A DNA stretch of 64,000 bases, taken from Rhodoferax sp. U2-2l (GTDB taxonomy: Bacteria > Pseudomonadota > Gammaproteobacteria > Burkholderiales > Burkholderiaceae_C). How positions within the stretch are numbered: position 1 is the stretch's first letter; every line of letters starts with the position of its first letter. The translations under genes were made by a program, and so were the position numbers. Under the pieces are notes generated by a model, which was not told the DNA's origin, ran no database searches, and saw only the letters and a program-made list of their open reading frames with translations. The stretch spans positions 85,541-149,540 of the forward strand of contig NZ_JAJCTH010000014.1 of the NCBI RefSeq assembly GCF_020594515.1. The letters run 5' to 3'. Below, piece by piece: positions 56,696-64,000 of the stretch.

Positions 56696-56813
56696 AATCA
56701 CACCACCGTAGCCACGCATTTTCACGATAAATTAGCCCCAGAGCCGTCAGACCCTTTCCCGACAGATATGGCATGCCCTGAGCAGCTTCATCGTCGTACA
56801 ACCCAGGTGACAC

Positions 56814-58973
56814 ATGTCCAACACGGTCGTTGAGGGCGCCACCGCCCACCCGGCAAGCCAGCCAGACGACTTGCTGACTTGCCTGCAGATTGTTGCCAGT
56901 ACCCACGGACAGGTGACAACCGTGCATACCTTGATGTCCGGCCTGCCGGCAGAAAACGGCCGCTTGACGCCCAGCCTGTTTGCCCGCGCCGCCAAGCGGG
57001 CGCATTTGAGCAGCCGCGTGGTCCGCGCGCCGCTGGAGGCGCTCAACGCCAATCTGTTCCCCGTGGTTTTGTTGCTGCATGGCGAGCGCGCCTGTGTGCT
57101 GCTGTCATTGGACGCGGAAGCAGCCCAGGCACGGGTGATCTACCCGCAGTTGCCCGACGCGCCGGTGCAGGTGCCTTTGGCCGACCTGCAGCGTGATTAC
57201 AGCGGCGACGCCATCTACGCGCGCCCGGTGCAGCGTTACGACGCCCGCGCCCCCACGGTGCGTGGCGGGCGGCACGACCACTGGTTCTGGGGCGTCATCG
57301 GTGAGAGCCGACCACTGTACCAAGACGTTTTGTTGGCCGCATTTCTGGCCAATCTGTTTGCGCTGGGCATGCCGCTGTTCACCATGAACGTGTACGACCG
57401 GGTGGTGCCCAACCATGCAATAGATACCTTGTGGGTGCTGGCCATTGGCTTGATGCTGATGCTGGTCATCGACCTGGTGTTGCGCACCCTGCGCGGGCGC
57501 TTTGTGGACCTCGCCAGCAGCCGGGCCGATGTGAAGTTGTCGGCCTTCATCATGGAACGGGTGCTGGGCATGCGCATGGAGCAGCGGCCCACCTCGGCGG
57601 GGTCGTTCGCGTCCAACCTGCGCGCTTTTGAATCGGTGCGTGACTTCATCGGGTCGGCCACGGTGGTGGCATTCATCGACTTGCCGTTTTCGGTGATTTT
57701 TATCGTCGCCATCGGCTGGATCTCGTGGCCCATGCTGATTCCGCTGGCAGTGGGTGGCGCGGTCATGGTGCTGTATGCGCTGGCAGTGCAGGGGCGCATG
57801 CACGAACTGGCCGAAACCACCTACCGTGCCGGCGCCCAGCGCAATGCAGCCCTGATTGAAGGGCTGGTGGGTTTTGAGACCATCAAGGCACTGGCGGCCG
57901 AGTCGCCGATTCAACGCAAATGGGAAAAAAGCGCCGCCTTGCTGGCCCGTGTGGGCGCCCAGCTGCGCCTGCTCTCCACCACGGCAGGCAACACGTCAGC
58001 CTTTGTCCAGCAGATGATCAACCTCACGGTGGTGATCATCGGCGTCTACCTGATTGCCGACAAGCAGCTCACCATGGGCGGCCTGATTGCCTGCACCATG
58101 TTGGCCAGCCGGGCCATGGCACCGGTGGGGCAAGTGGCGGGGCTGCTGGTGCAATACCACACCGCAGACACGGCACTCACCTCTTTGAATGAGCTGATGG
58201 CCCGCGAGGTGGAGCGCCCCGCCGACACCAACTTCATCAGCCGGGGTTTCCTGAAGGGTGCGATTGACTTTCGGGATGTGTCTTTCAGTTACCCGGGGCA
58301 AGCGTCGCCATCGTTGCGCAATGTCAGCCTGAGCATCAAGGCAGGCGAAAAAGTGGCCATTCTGGGTCGCATCGGCTCGGGCAAAACCACCTTGCAAAAA
58401 CTCATCTTGGGCTTGTACCGCCCCACCGAAGGCGCGGTGCTGGTGGATGGCATCGACCTGCGGCAGCTGGACCCGGCCGAGTTGCGCCACCAGATGGGTT
58501 ACGTGCAACAGGATGTGATGTTGTTCTACGGCACCTTGCGCGAAAACATCACCATGGCCGCGCCGCTGGCCACCGATGCCGAGGTGGTCAAAGCCACGGA
58601 GGTGGGGGGCATCCTCGGGCTGGTCAACCAGCATCCGCAGGGTTTTGACATGCTGGTGGGCGAGCGGGGTGAATCTCTCTCGGGCGGCCAGCGTCAGGGC
58701 GTGGCGATCGCCCGCGCGGTGGTCGGCAACCCAGCCATTCTGCTGCTGGACGAGCCGACGTCGTCCATGGATTACTCCAGCGAAGACGACATCAAACGCC
58801 GCCTGATGGACTTCGCCCAGAACAAGACCGTGGTGCTGATTAGCCACCGCACGTCTCTTTTGGACATGGTCGACCGCATCATCGTCATGGACGGCGGAAA
58901 AATCGTGGCAGACGGACCCAAGGACCAGGTCATCACGGCGCTGCGTCAAGGTCGCATCGGAAAGGCTGCGTGA
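56814..58973 (+). CDS. lapB: LapB-like type I secretion ABC transporter
   Basis: A 719-residue exporter: an N-terminal C39-like domain without the catalytic Cys arrangement (about residues 15-140), a six-helix transmembrane domain (about 165-440), and an ATPase domain with Walker A GRIGSGKTTL (about 517), signature LSGGQRQGVAIARA (about 622), Walker B ILLLDEPTSSMD (about 643) and H-loop ISHRTS. A C39-like domain without protease activity binds substrates, as in RTX/adhesin exporters. Its stop overlaps the membrane-fusion gene start by one base (TGATG). Confidence 0.95.
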   Translation: MSNTVVEGATAHPASQPDDLLTCLQIVASTHGQVTTVHTLMSGLPAENGRLTPSLFARAAKRAHLSSRVVRAPLEALNANLFPVVLLLHGERACVLLSLDAEAAQARVIYPQLPDAPVQVPLADLQRDYSGDAIYARPVQRYDARAPTVRGGRHDHWFWGVIGESRPLYQDVLLAAFLANLFALGMPLFTMNVYDRVVPNHAIDTLWVLAIGLMLMLVIDLVLRTLRGRFVDLASSRADVKLSAFIMERVLGMRMEQRPTSAGSFASNLRAFESVRDFIGSATVVAFIDLPFSVIFIVAIGWISWPMLIPLAVGGAVMVLYALAVQGRMHELAETTYRAGAQRNAALIEGLVGFETIKALAAESPIQRKWEKSAALLARVGAQLRLLSTTAGNTSAFVQQMINLTVVIIGVYLIADKQLTMGGLIACTMLASRAMAPVGQVAGLLVQYHTADTALTSLNELMAREVERPADTNFISRGFLKGAIDFRDVSFSYPGQASPSLRNVSLSIKAGEKVAILGRIGSGKTTLQKLILGLYRPTEGAVLVDGIDLRQLDPAELRHQMGYVQQDVMLFYGTLRENITMAAPLATDAEVVKATEVGGILGLVNQHPQGFDMLVGERGESLSGGQRQGVAIARAVVGNPAILLLDEPTSSMDYSSEDDIKRRLMDFAQNKTVVLISHRTSLLDMVDRIIVMDGGKIVADGPKDQVITALRQGRIGKAA

Positions 58974-60388
58974 TGGCATTCTTCAGCAAAAAAGCCTTCG
59001 AGCGCAGCGGCGAAGCCATCCACCGTGCCACCAAGGCGAGCGAAACCACCTTTGGCACGCTGGTCAAACGGTTCACCCCCATCGATGTCAAAGACAACCT
59101 GGATTGGGCCGGTGATGCCGATTGGGCCCGCCTGCAGCAAGAACCACTGCGCGCCCGCAAACTCCTGCACATCGCCGGTGTCGCCCTGCTCGTCATGATC
59201 GTCTGGGCCGCCTTCGCCTCCATCGACGAAATCACCCGGGGCGAAGCGCGGGTGGTGCCCACCTCGCAAGTGCAGATCATCCAGAGTGTGGACGGCGGCG
59301 TGGTCGAAACGCTGGCCGTCAAAGAGGGCCAAATTGTCGAAGCCGGTCAGCTGCTGCTGCGGGTGGACCCGACGCGCTTTGTCTCCACCATGCTGGAGAG
59401 CCGTGCTGGCCAGTTGTCACTGCAAGCCAAGGTCTTGCGCCTGGAAGCCCTGACGCGGGGTACCCCTTTCAACCCGCCTGAAGAATTGCGCAAGGAAGCG
59501 CCGGATGTGGTGGCGCAGGAGACCAGCCTGTACGAGTCGCGCAAAGCCGAAATCAACGCCCAGATCTCCATTTACCAAAGCCAGCTGGCGCAACGACAGC
59601 AGGAACTGAACGAAGTACGCGCCCGGCTCGACCAGGCGGTGCGCAAACTCGAACTCAAAACCCGCGAGATCAACGCCACCCGCCCGATGGTGGCCAGCGG
59701 CGCGGTTTCTGAAGTGGAAATTCTGCGTCTGGAAAGTGAAATTGCCAGCCTGCGCGGCGACCGGGAGCAAAGCACGGCCCAGTTGTCACGCGTGCAATCG
59801 TCCATCTCGGAGGCATCGCGCAAGATCGAAGAAGTTCAGCTCACCAGCCGCAACGCCATGAGCAGCGAACTCTCCGACACCATGAGCAAACTCGCCAGCC
59901 TGACCCAGGGAGGCCGGGCGCTGGAAGACAAGGTGAAACACGCCGACATCAAATCCCCCGTGCGTGGCACCGTCAAACGCCTCTTGGTCAACACGGTAGG
60001 GGCGGTGGTGCAGCCCGGCAAAGAGGTGGTGGAAGTGGTACCGCTGGACGATGCGCTGATTCTGGAGGTGCAAATTGCCCCGAAAGACATCGGTTTCCTG
60101 CGGCCCGGACAGGCCGCCATGGTCAAGTTCAGCGCTTATGACTTTTCCATCTACGGCGGTCTGGACGCGGAAGTGTTCCTGATTGGCGCTGACTCGGTGC
60201 TCGATGAAAAAGGCAACGCGTTCTACCATGTGCGGGTCAAAACCAACCAACCCAGTCTGGGCGCCAACTTGCCCATCATCCCCGGCATGGTGGCGCAGGT
60301 GGACATCATGACCGGGAAAAAGTCGGTGTTGTCCTATTTGCTCAAGCCGGTTTTACGCGCCAAGGCCAACGCCCTCACGGAACGGTGA
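58973..60388 (+). CDS. lapC: LapC-like HlyD-family membrane fusion protein
   Basis: A 471-residue adaptor: cytoplasmic N-terminus, one transmembrane helix (about residues 64-84), a lipoyl-like half (QIIQSVDGGVVETLAVKEGQIVEAGQLL, in parts), a long coiled-coil hairpin (about 170-320), the second half (IKSPVRGTVKRLLVNTVGAVVQPG, in parts) and a C-terminal beta-barrel ending PGMVAQVDIMTGKKSVLSYLLKP. It bridges the ABC transporter and TolC channel. A GTG one codon earlier is possible. Next gene 8 nt downstream. Confidence 0.95.
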   Translation: MAFFSKKAFERSGEAIHRATKASETTFGTLVKRFTPIDVKDNLDWAGDADWARLQQEPLRARKLLHIAGVALLVMIVWAAFASIDEITRGEARVVPTSQVQIIQSVDGGVVETLAVKEGQIVEAGQLLLRVDPTRFVSTMLESRAGQLSLQAKVLRLEALTRGTPFNPPEELRKEAPDVVAQETSLYESRKAEINAQISIYQSQLAQRQQELNEVRARLDQAVRKLELKTREINATRPMVASGAVSEVEILRLESEIASLRGDREQSTAQLSRVQSSISEASRKIEEVQLTSRNAMSSELSDTMSKLASLTQGGRALEDKVKHADIKSPVRGTVKRLLVNTVGAVVQPGKEVVEVVPLDDALILEVQIAPKDIGFLRPGQAAMVKFSAYDFSIYGGLDAEVFLIGADSVLDEKGNAFYHVRVKTNQPSLGANLPIIPGMVAQVDIMTGKKSVLSYLLKPVLRAKANALTER

Positions 60389-60396
60389 ATTGACCC

Positions 60397-61053
60397 ATGA
60401 CCACTGACCAACACTTTCTCTGCAGTCCATCCGTTGCTGTGCCGCCGCGCTGGCGTGAGGCCTTTGCGCACGGGCAAGTTCACACCGCACCGGACCTGAT
60501 GGCGCCGGTTACCGCGGACTGGTCGGGGGTGCTTTGGCTGAGCAGTGACGACCCTGATTGGCAACACGACATAAAAAAATCGAAGCAACACAACGCCCGT
60601 TTGCCGGTGGTTTTGTTGTCCGGTACGCCCGACCCACGCGAAGGTCTGCTGGCCTTGGCGGCGGGGGCCAGCGGTTACACCCATGCTTATTCCTTAGCCG
60701 AACTGCTGCGTGAACTGGCGGTGGTGGTGCAGCATGGCGGCCTGTGGGTGGGGCCCGAGTTGTTGCAGCGTCTGGTGGGCTCGACCGCCACGGCGCTTGC
60801 AAAATTGCCGAATCCATCACCAAGCTTGGTGCCCAACCCTTGGGCCGCCTTGTCTGCGCGCGAGGCTCAGGTTGCACGCGCGGTGACCGCGGGTCGTTCC
60901 AACAAAGAGGTCGCCGACAGCCTGTTCATTTCCGAGCGCACCGTCAAAGCCCATCTGGGCGCCATCTTTGAAAAACTGGCGGTACGCGATCGTTTGCAAC
61001 TTGTGGTGCGCCTGGCTGCTGGTGCAGACCCGGACACCCCACCCGCACGGTAA
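60397..61053 (+). CDS. LuxR-type transcription regulator with degenerate receiver
   Basis: A 218-residue protein. The N-terminal half is receiver-like (VLWLSSDDPDW, VVLLSGTPDPREGLLALAAGASGY) but the standard acidic pocket is not clear, so phosphorylation is doubtful. The C-terminal LuxR helix-turn-helix is strong (LSAREAQVARAVTAGRSNKEVADSL, in parts, then ISERTVKAHLGAIFEKL). It lies between the secretion genes and the adhesin, 8 nt after lapC, and likely controls the adhesin or the locus. Confidence 0.87.
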   Translation: MTTDQHFLCSPSVAVPPRWREAFAHGQVHTAPDLMAPVTADWSGVLWLSSDDPDWQHDIKKSKQHNARLPVVLLSGTPDPREGLLALAAGASGYTHAYSLAELLRELAVVVQHGGLWVGPELLQRLVGSTATALAKLPNPSPSLVPNPWAALSAREAQVARAVTAGRSNKEVADSLFISERTVKAHLGAIFEKLAVRDRLQLVVRLAAGADPDTPPAR

Positions 61054-61061
61054 CCCCCCTC

Positions 61062-61286
61062 ATGGCTGAACCTGACAACACCACCAACGCCCTGGCCCAG
61101 TCCGACACCAGCCTGGTGCGCGTGCTGGAAGACCTGATTGACGTGCTCATCACCCGCGGCGTCATCCAGTTCACCGACCTGCCAGCCGCTGCACAGGCCA
61201 AGCTGCTGGAGCGGCGCGAAACCCGTGCCAGCATGGCAGACCGGCTCAATCTGATCCAGCCGGAAAACGACCGCGGCCTGCTCTAA
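61062..61286 (+). CDS. Small conserved-looking protein of unknown function in the Lap locus
   Basis: A 74-residue soluble, acidic, helical protein (SLVRVLEDLIDVLITRGV, then DLPAAAQAKLLERRETRA). It starts 8 nt after the LuxR-type gene with the same strand and codon style, so it is probably real and co-transcribed. No signal peptide, membrane helix or Cys. I do not recognise the family. The helical hairpin and position suggest a partner of the regulator or of the adhesin. Confidence 0.65.
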   Translation: MAEPDNTTNALAQSDTSLVRVLEDLIDVLITRGVIQFTDLPAAAQAKLLERRETRASMADRLNLIQPENDRGLL

Positions 61287-61321
61287 CCCGGTCGGCGCGC
61301 CGTTGGCAGAGTTTGCAAATG

Positions 61322-61335
61322 TGGACCTAAGTCCA
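61322..61335. promoter_or_regulatory. Palindrome TGGAC-CTAA-GTCCA upstream of lapA
   Basis: A perfect 5-bp inverted repeat with a 4-nt centre, about 97 nt before the adhesin ATG in the 146-bp gap (61287-61432). Symmetry and spacing fit a LuxR/NarL-type dimer site, and such a regulator is encoded just upstream. No clear -35/-10 pair was identified next to it. Confidence 0.35.
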
Positions 61336-61432
61336 ATAGCCAAGCTGCGCAGGCGACCTTAACCTCTGCACCAGACATGCGTCATGCCTTGCCCGCATTG
61401 ACGACTACCCGATTCATTTGCTGGAGACCATC

Positions 61433-64000
61433 ATGGCCCAATTTGCTACCGTCACCGCCATCACTGGCAATGGCACCGTGTTTGCCGTCAACGAACAAGG
61501 CGTCAGCCGCGTCCTGAAGGCCGGTGACGTTCTTCAAAAAGGCGAAACCATCCGCACCGTGGGCAATGCCCAAGTAGAACTGCTGATGGAAGACGGCAAC
61601 TTGATCGCCGTGGCGCCCCAGCAAACCCTGCGACTGGACGACAACCTCGTTCAAGCAGACCAACTCCCCACCGCCCAGGACAGCGCCATCGCCAACCCCG
61701 GCACCGCAGAAGCCGTCATTCAGGCACTTGAGCGTGGAACTGACCTGAACGAAGTGCTGGAAGCTGCGGCGGCTGGTTTGACAGGTGCAGGCGCAGATGG
61801 TGGCAGCAGCTTTGTGCAGTTGCTGCGGATCAGTGAGGGGGTTGATCCGCTGAGTTACGCCTATGCGTTTGAGCCACAGGACAGCATCTTCATCCCGCAA
61901 GACCTGGCACTGGCGCAAGCAAGTGAAGAGACGTTCACCATCACGGTGACGAGGGAAGTGACCAACACCGTGACCCGACTGGAAACAGACACCATCACGG
62001 GTGTGACGACGGAAACTGTGACGGTTGTGGAAACGGATACTGTTTTAAGGGTGGAGACAGACACTGTCACAGTCCCTCAGACAATCACTGTCACGGGTTT
62101 GGTAGCGACAACCACGATTGGCACCCAAACGGTTGACGTGCCAACAGAGACCGTTACCGTCACCGAAGGCACCAGCACAGTCACCGGCACCACCCTGACG
62201 CCCACCATCACCCAAGGCACCCAAACGGTTGATGTGCCAACAGAGACCGTTACCGTCACCGAAGGCACCAGCACGGTTACCGGCACCACCCTGACGCCCA
62301 CCGTCACCCAAGGCACCCAAACCGTCAACGTGCCCACCGAAACAGCCACCATCACCGAAGGCACCAGCACGGTCACCGGCACCACCCTGACGCCTACCAT
62401 CACCCAAGGCACCCAAACCGTCAACGTTCCAACGGAGACCGCCACCGTCACCGAAGGCACCAGCACGGTCACCGGCACCACCCTGACGCCCACCGTCACC
62501 CAAGGCACACAAACCGTCAACGTGCCCACCGAAACAGCCACCGTCACCGAAGGCACCACCACGGTCACCGGCACCACCCTGACGCCCACCGTCACACAAG
62601 GCACCCAAACCGTCAATGTAGCTACCGAAACAGCCACCGTCACCGAAGGCACCAGCACGGTCACCGGCACCACCCTGACGCCCACCGTGACCGAGGGCAC
62701 CCAAACGGTCAATGTAGCTACCGAAACAGCCACCGTCACCGAAGGCACCAACACCGTCACCGGCACCACCTTAACGCCCACCGTGACCGAGGGCACCCAA
62801 ACCGTCAACGTGCCCACCCAAACGGTGACCATCACCGAAGGCACCGTGACAGTGCCGGTGGAGACCAGCACCCCTACGGTCACAACCGGCACCCAAACGG
62901 TCGATGTCGAAACCCAAACGGTGACCATCACCGAAGGCACCGTGACAGTCCCGGTGGAGACCAGTACCCCCACGGTCACAACCGGCACCCAAACGGTCGA
63001 TGTCGAAACCCAAACGGTGACCATCACCGAAGGCACCGTGACAGTCCCGGTGGAGACCAGTACCCCCACGGTCACGACCGGCACCCAAACGATCGATGTC
63101 CAGACCCAAACGGTGACGGTGACACAGGACACCCATACGGCTACCCATACCTACGCCACAGAAACAATCACAACGACCACTGAGTTTTCAACTGGTAACT
63201 CTCAGATCACAGCAGGTGGACCTGGTACCAACTATCTGCTCGCAGTCACCAATCCAATCAGCATCAAATTCACTTCACCAAGTGGCGCGGTAAATACAAA
63301 TAATGGATACATTGCCATCAACGACCTCAACATTGATGCCAAAAAATCCCCCGAAACGCTGGTTTTGGAATTCTTCAATGGAACCACTGCGTCGAATGTC
63401 AAAAATCTTCAGCTTGACGTTGTTGTCCAGGGCAAAGAAGCTGTCTTTACTTGGCAAGCATTCAATAACGGGGTAGTCGTTGGTAGCGGTAGCATTACGA
63501 CAAATGGGGGGCAAATTCCTATTGGTGGTGAGTTTGATCGACTAACAATTACCGCAGTCAGCGGTCTGTTCAGGTTAGGCACCGTTCTAGGGGTGTCCAC
63601 AGAAGTGCCAGTGACGCAGACCGTCACGTTAACCGCTTCTGACACTGTGACTGTCACCGGCACCACCCTGACGCCTACCGTCACCCAAGGCACACAAACG
63701 GTCAATGTGCCCACCGAAACAGCCACCGTCACCGAAGGCACCAGCACGGTCACCGGCACCATCCTGACGCCCACCGTCACCCAAGGTACCCAAACCGTCA
63801 ATGTGCCCACCGAAACAGCCACCGTCACTGAAGGCACCAGCACGGTCACCGGCACCACCCTGACGCCCACCGTCACCCAAGGTACCCAAACCGTCAATGT
63901 GCCCACCGAAACAGCCACCGTCACTGAAGGCACCAGCACGGTCACCGGCACCACCCTGACGCCCACCATCACACAAGGCACCCAAACGGTTGACGTGCCC
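61433..64000 (+). CDS. lapA: Giant LapA-type repeats-in-adhesin protein (partial; continues past the right edge)
   Basis: At least 856 residues, open to the end of the window. ATG 61433 follows CTGGAGA. No signal peptide, as expected for type I secretion. Residues 1-108 form the retention module (ITGNGTVFAVNEQGVSRVLK, then GETIRTVGNAQVELLMEDGN, LIAVAPQQTLRLDDN). Residues 111-115 are AAAAG, matching the LapG di-alanine cut region. A short Thr/Val stretch with irregular repeats (about 165-229) leads to ten 32-residue repeats (230-549), a non-repetitive module (about 582-723), then more repeats (from about 740). The C-terminal RTX and secretion signal would lie beyond the edge. Confidence 0.93.
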   Translation, partial: MAQFATVTAITGNGTVFAVNEQGVSRVLKAGDVLQKGETIRTVGNAQVELLMEDGNLIAVAPQQTLRLDDNLVQADQLPTAQDSAIANPGTAEAVIQALERGTDLNEVLEAAAAGLTGAGADGGSSFVQLLRISEGVDPLSYAYAFEPQDSIFIPQDLALAQASEETFTITVTREVTNTVTRLETDTITGVTTETVTVVETDTVLRVETDTVTVPQTITVTGLVATTTIGTQTVDVPTETVTVTEGTSTVTGTTLTPTITQGTQTVDVPTETVTVTEGTSTVTGTTLTPTVTQGTQTVNVPTETATITEGTSTVTGTTLTPTITQGTQTVNVPTETATVTEGTSTVTGTTLTPTVTQGTQTVNVPTETATVTEGTTTVTGTTLTPTVTQGTQTVNVATETATVTEGTSTVTGTTLTPTVTEGTQTVNVATETATVTEGTNTVTGTTLTPTVTEGTQTVNVPTQTVTITEGTVTVPVETSTPTVTTGTQTVDVETQTVTITEGTVTVPVETSTPTVTTGTQTVDVETQTVTITEGTVTVPVETSTPTVTTGTQTIDVQTQTVTVTQDTHTATHTYATETITTTTEFSTGNSQITAGGPGTNYLLAVTNPISIKFTSPSGAVNTNNGYIAINDLNIDAKKSPETLVLEFFNGTTASNVKNLQLDVVVQGKEAVFTWQAFNNGVVVGSGSITTNGGQIPIGGEFDRLTITAVSGLFRLGTVLGVSTEVPVTQTVTLTASDTVTVTGTTLTPTVTQGTQTVNVPTETATVTEGTSTVTGTILTPTVTQGTQTVNVPTETATVTEGTSTVTGTTLTPTVTQGTQTVNVPTETATVTEGTSTVTGTTLTPTITQGTQTVDVP
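62120..63079 (+). repeat. Tandem array of ten exact 96-bp units in lapA (array 1)
   Basis: Units begin at 62120 and every 96 nt (62216, 62312, 62408, 62504, 62600, 62696, 62792, 62888, 62984), each starting GTQTV. The first seven are type A (GTQTVNVPTETATVTEGTST, then VTGTTLTPTVTQ). The last three are type B, where the second half becomes VTVPVETSTPTVTT. A degraded eleventh unit follows at 63080. No Cys or Lys. Period is constant with no indel. Confidence 0.95.
63689..64000 (+). repeat. Second array of 96-bp units in lapA (array 2, runs off the edge)
   Basis: Type A units restart after the non-repetitive module: a second-half unit at about 63647-63688, then full units at 63689, 63785 and 63881, and a cut one at 63977. 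The sequences are almost identical to array 1 (for example GTQTVNVPTETATVTEGTST), so the arrays share recent ancestry or conversion. Confidence 0.93.

Noticed and set aside
62045..62704. Gly/Asp-rich minus-strand frame resembling an RTX-like or PE-PGRS protein
   Set aside because: Again an antisense product of the same repeats in another frame, with no start context.
62077..63132. Open frame of 351 codons on the minus strand (Val/Trp/Pro repeats)
   Set aside because: It is the antisense shadow of the 96-bp adhesin repeats; the repeated codons (GTC, ACC, ACG) leave no stop on the opposite strand. The plus-strand frame has the retention module and fits the locus.
63629..63985. Gly-rich minus-strand frame in the second repeat array
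   Set aside because: Antisense shadow of array 2.

Overview
The window is chromosomal DNA from a betaproteobacterium, most likely family Comamonadaceae (Rhodoferax/Polaromonas-like). The evidence is gene order (hfq-hflX-hflK-hflC-DUF2065-hisZ; der-bamB-yfgM-hisS-ispG-rodZ-pilW-rlmN-ndk), the pyruvate dehydrogenase layout with a lipoyl domain on E3, high GC in most genes, and a GTCAT...ATGAC family of dispersed palindromic repeats. No tRNA, rRNA, CRISPR array, transposase or integrase was recognised.

Region by region. 1-16.7 kb (minus strand) is housekeeping: hisZ (cut by the left edge), DUF2065, hflC, hflK, hflX, hfq, der, bamB, a YfgM-like protein, hisS, ispG, rodZ, pilW/pilF, rlmN, ndk, rluB, scpB and rluD. 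16.7-19.8 kb holds bamD, a PP2C phosphatase, a small secreted protein and zapE. 19.9-25.9 kb is the 2-oxoglutarate dehydrogenase operon (sucA-odhB-lpdA), followed by prpE, an isochorismatase-family hydrolase, an NlpC/P60 hydrolase and an orphan radical SAM/SPASM enzyme.

31.3-33.7 kb is a small accessory island: a RloA-like ATPase and a RloB-like TOPRIM protein (AbiL-type defence pair), AT-richer than its surroundings. It lies between the intact pyruvate dehydrogenase lpdA and a decayed, internally deleted second copy of the lpdA 3' end. 33.8-40.3 kb is the pyruvate dehydrogenase operon (aceE-aceF-lpdA), with a divergent sensor kinase/FixJ-type regulator pair (40.4-43.6 kb). Next come folD, a PrlC-type peptidase, a DUF4124/glutaredoxin protein, a nitronate monooxygenase-family protein, a short CoA-transferase, psiE and ispF.

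51.0-64.0 kb is the most interesting part: a Lap-type biofilm adhesin locus. One arm (minus) encodes a periplasmic cysteine protease (LapG), a c-di-GMP receptor with degenerate GGDEF and EAL motifs (LapD), and a Sel1-SLT lytic transglycosylase translationally coupled to lapD. The other arm (plus) encodes a type I secretion system: an outer-membrane TolC protein fused to a C-terminal OmpA domain, an ABC transporter and a membrane-fusion protein. These are followed by a LuxR-type regulator, a small unrecognised protein, and the start of a giant adhesin. The adhesin has an N-terminal retention module, a di-alanine LapG-type cleavage site, then exact 96-bp (32-residue) Thr/Val-rich repeats running off the right edge. 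Expected logic from LapA/D/G biology: at high c-di-GMP LapD holds LapG and the adhesin stays on the cell; at low c-di-GMP LapG cuts it and the cell detaches.
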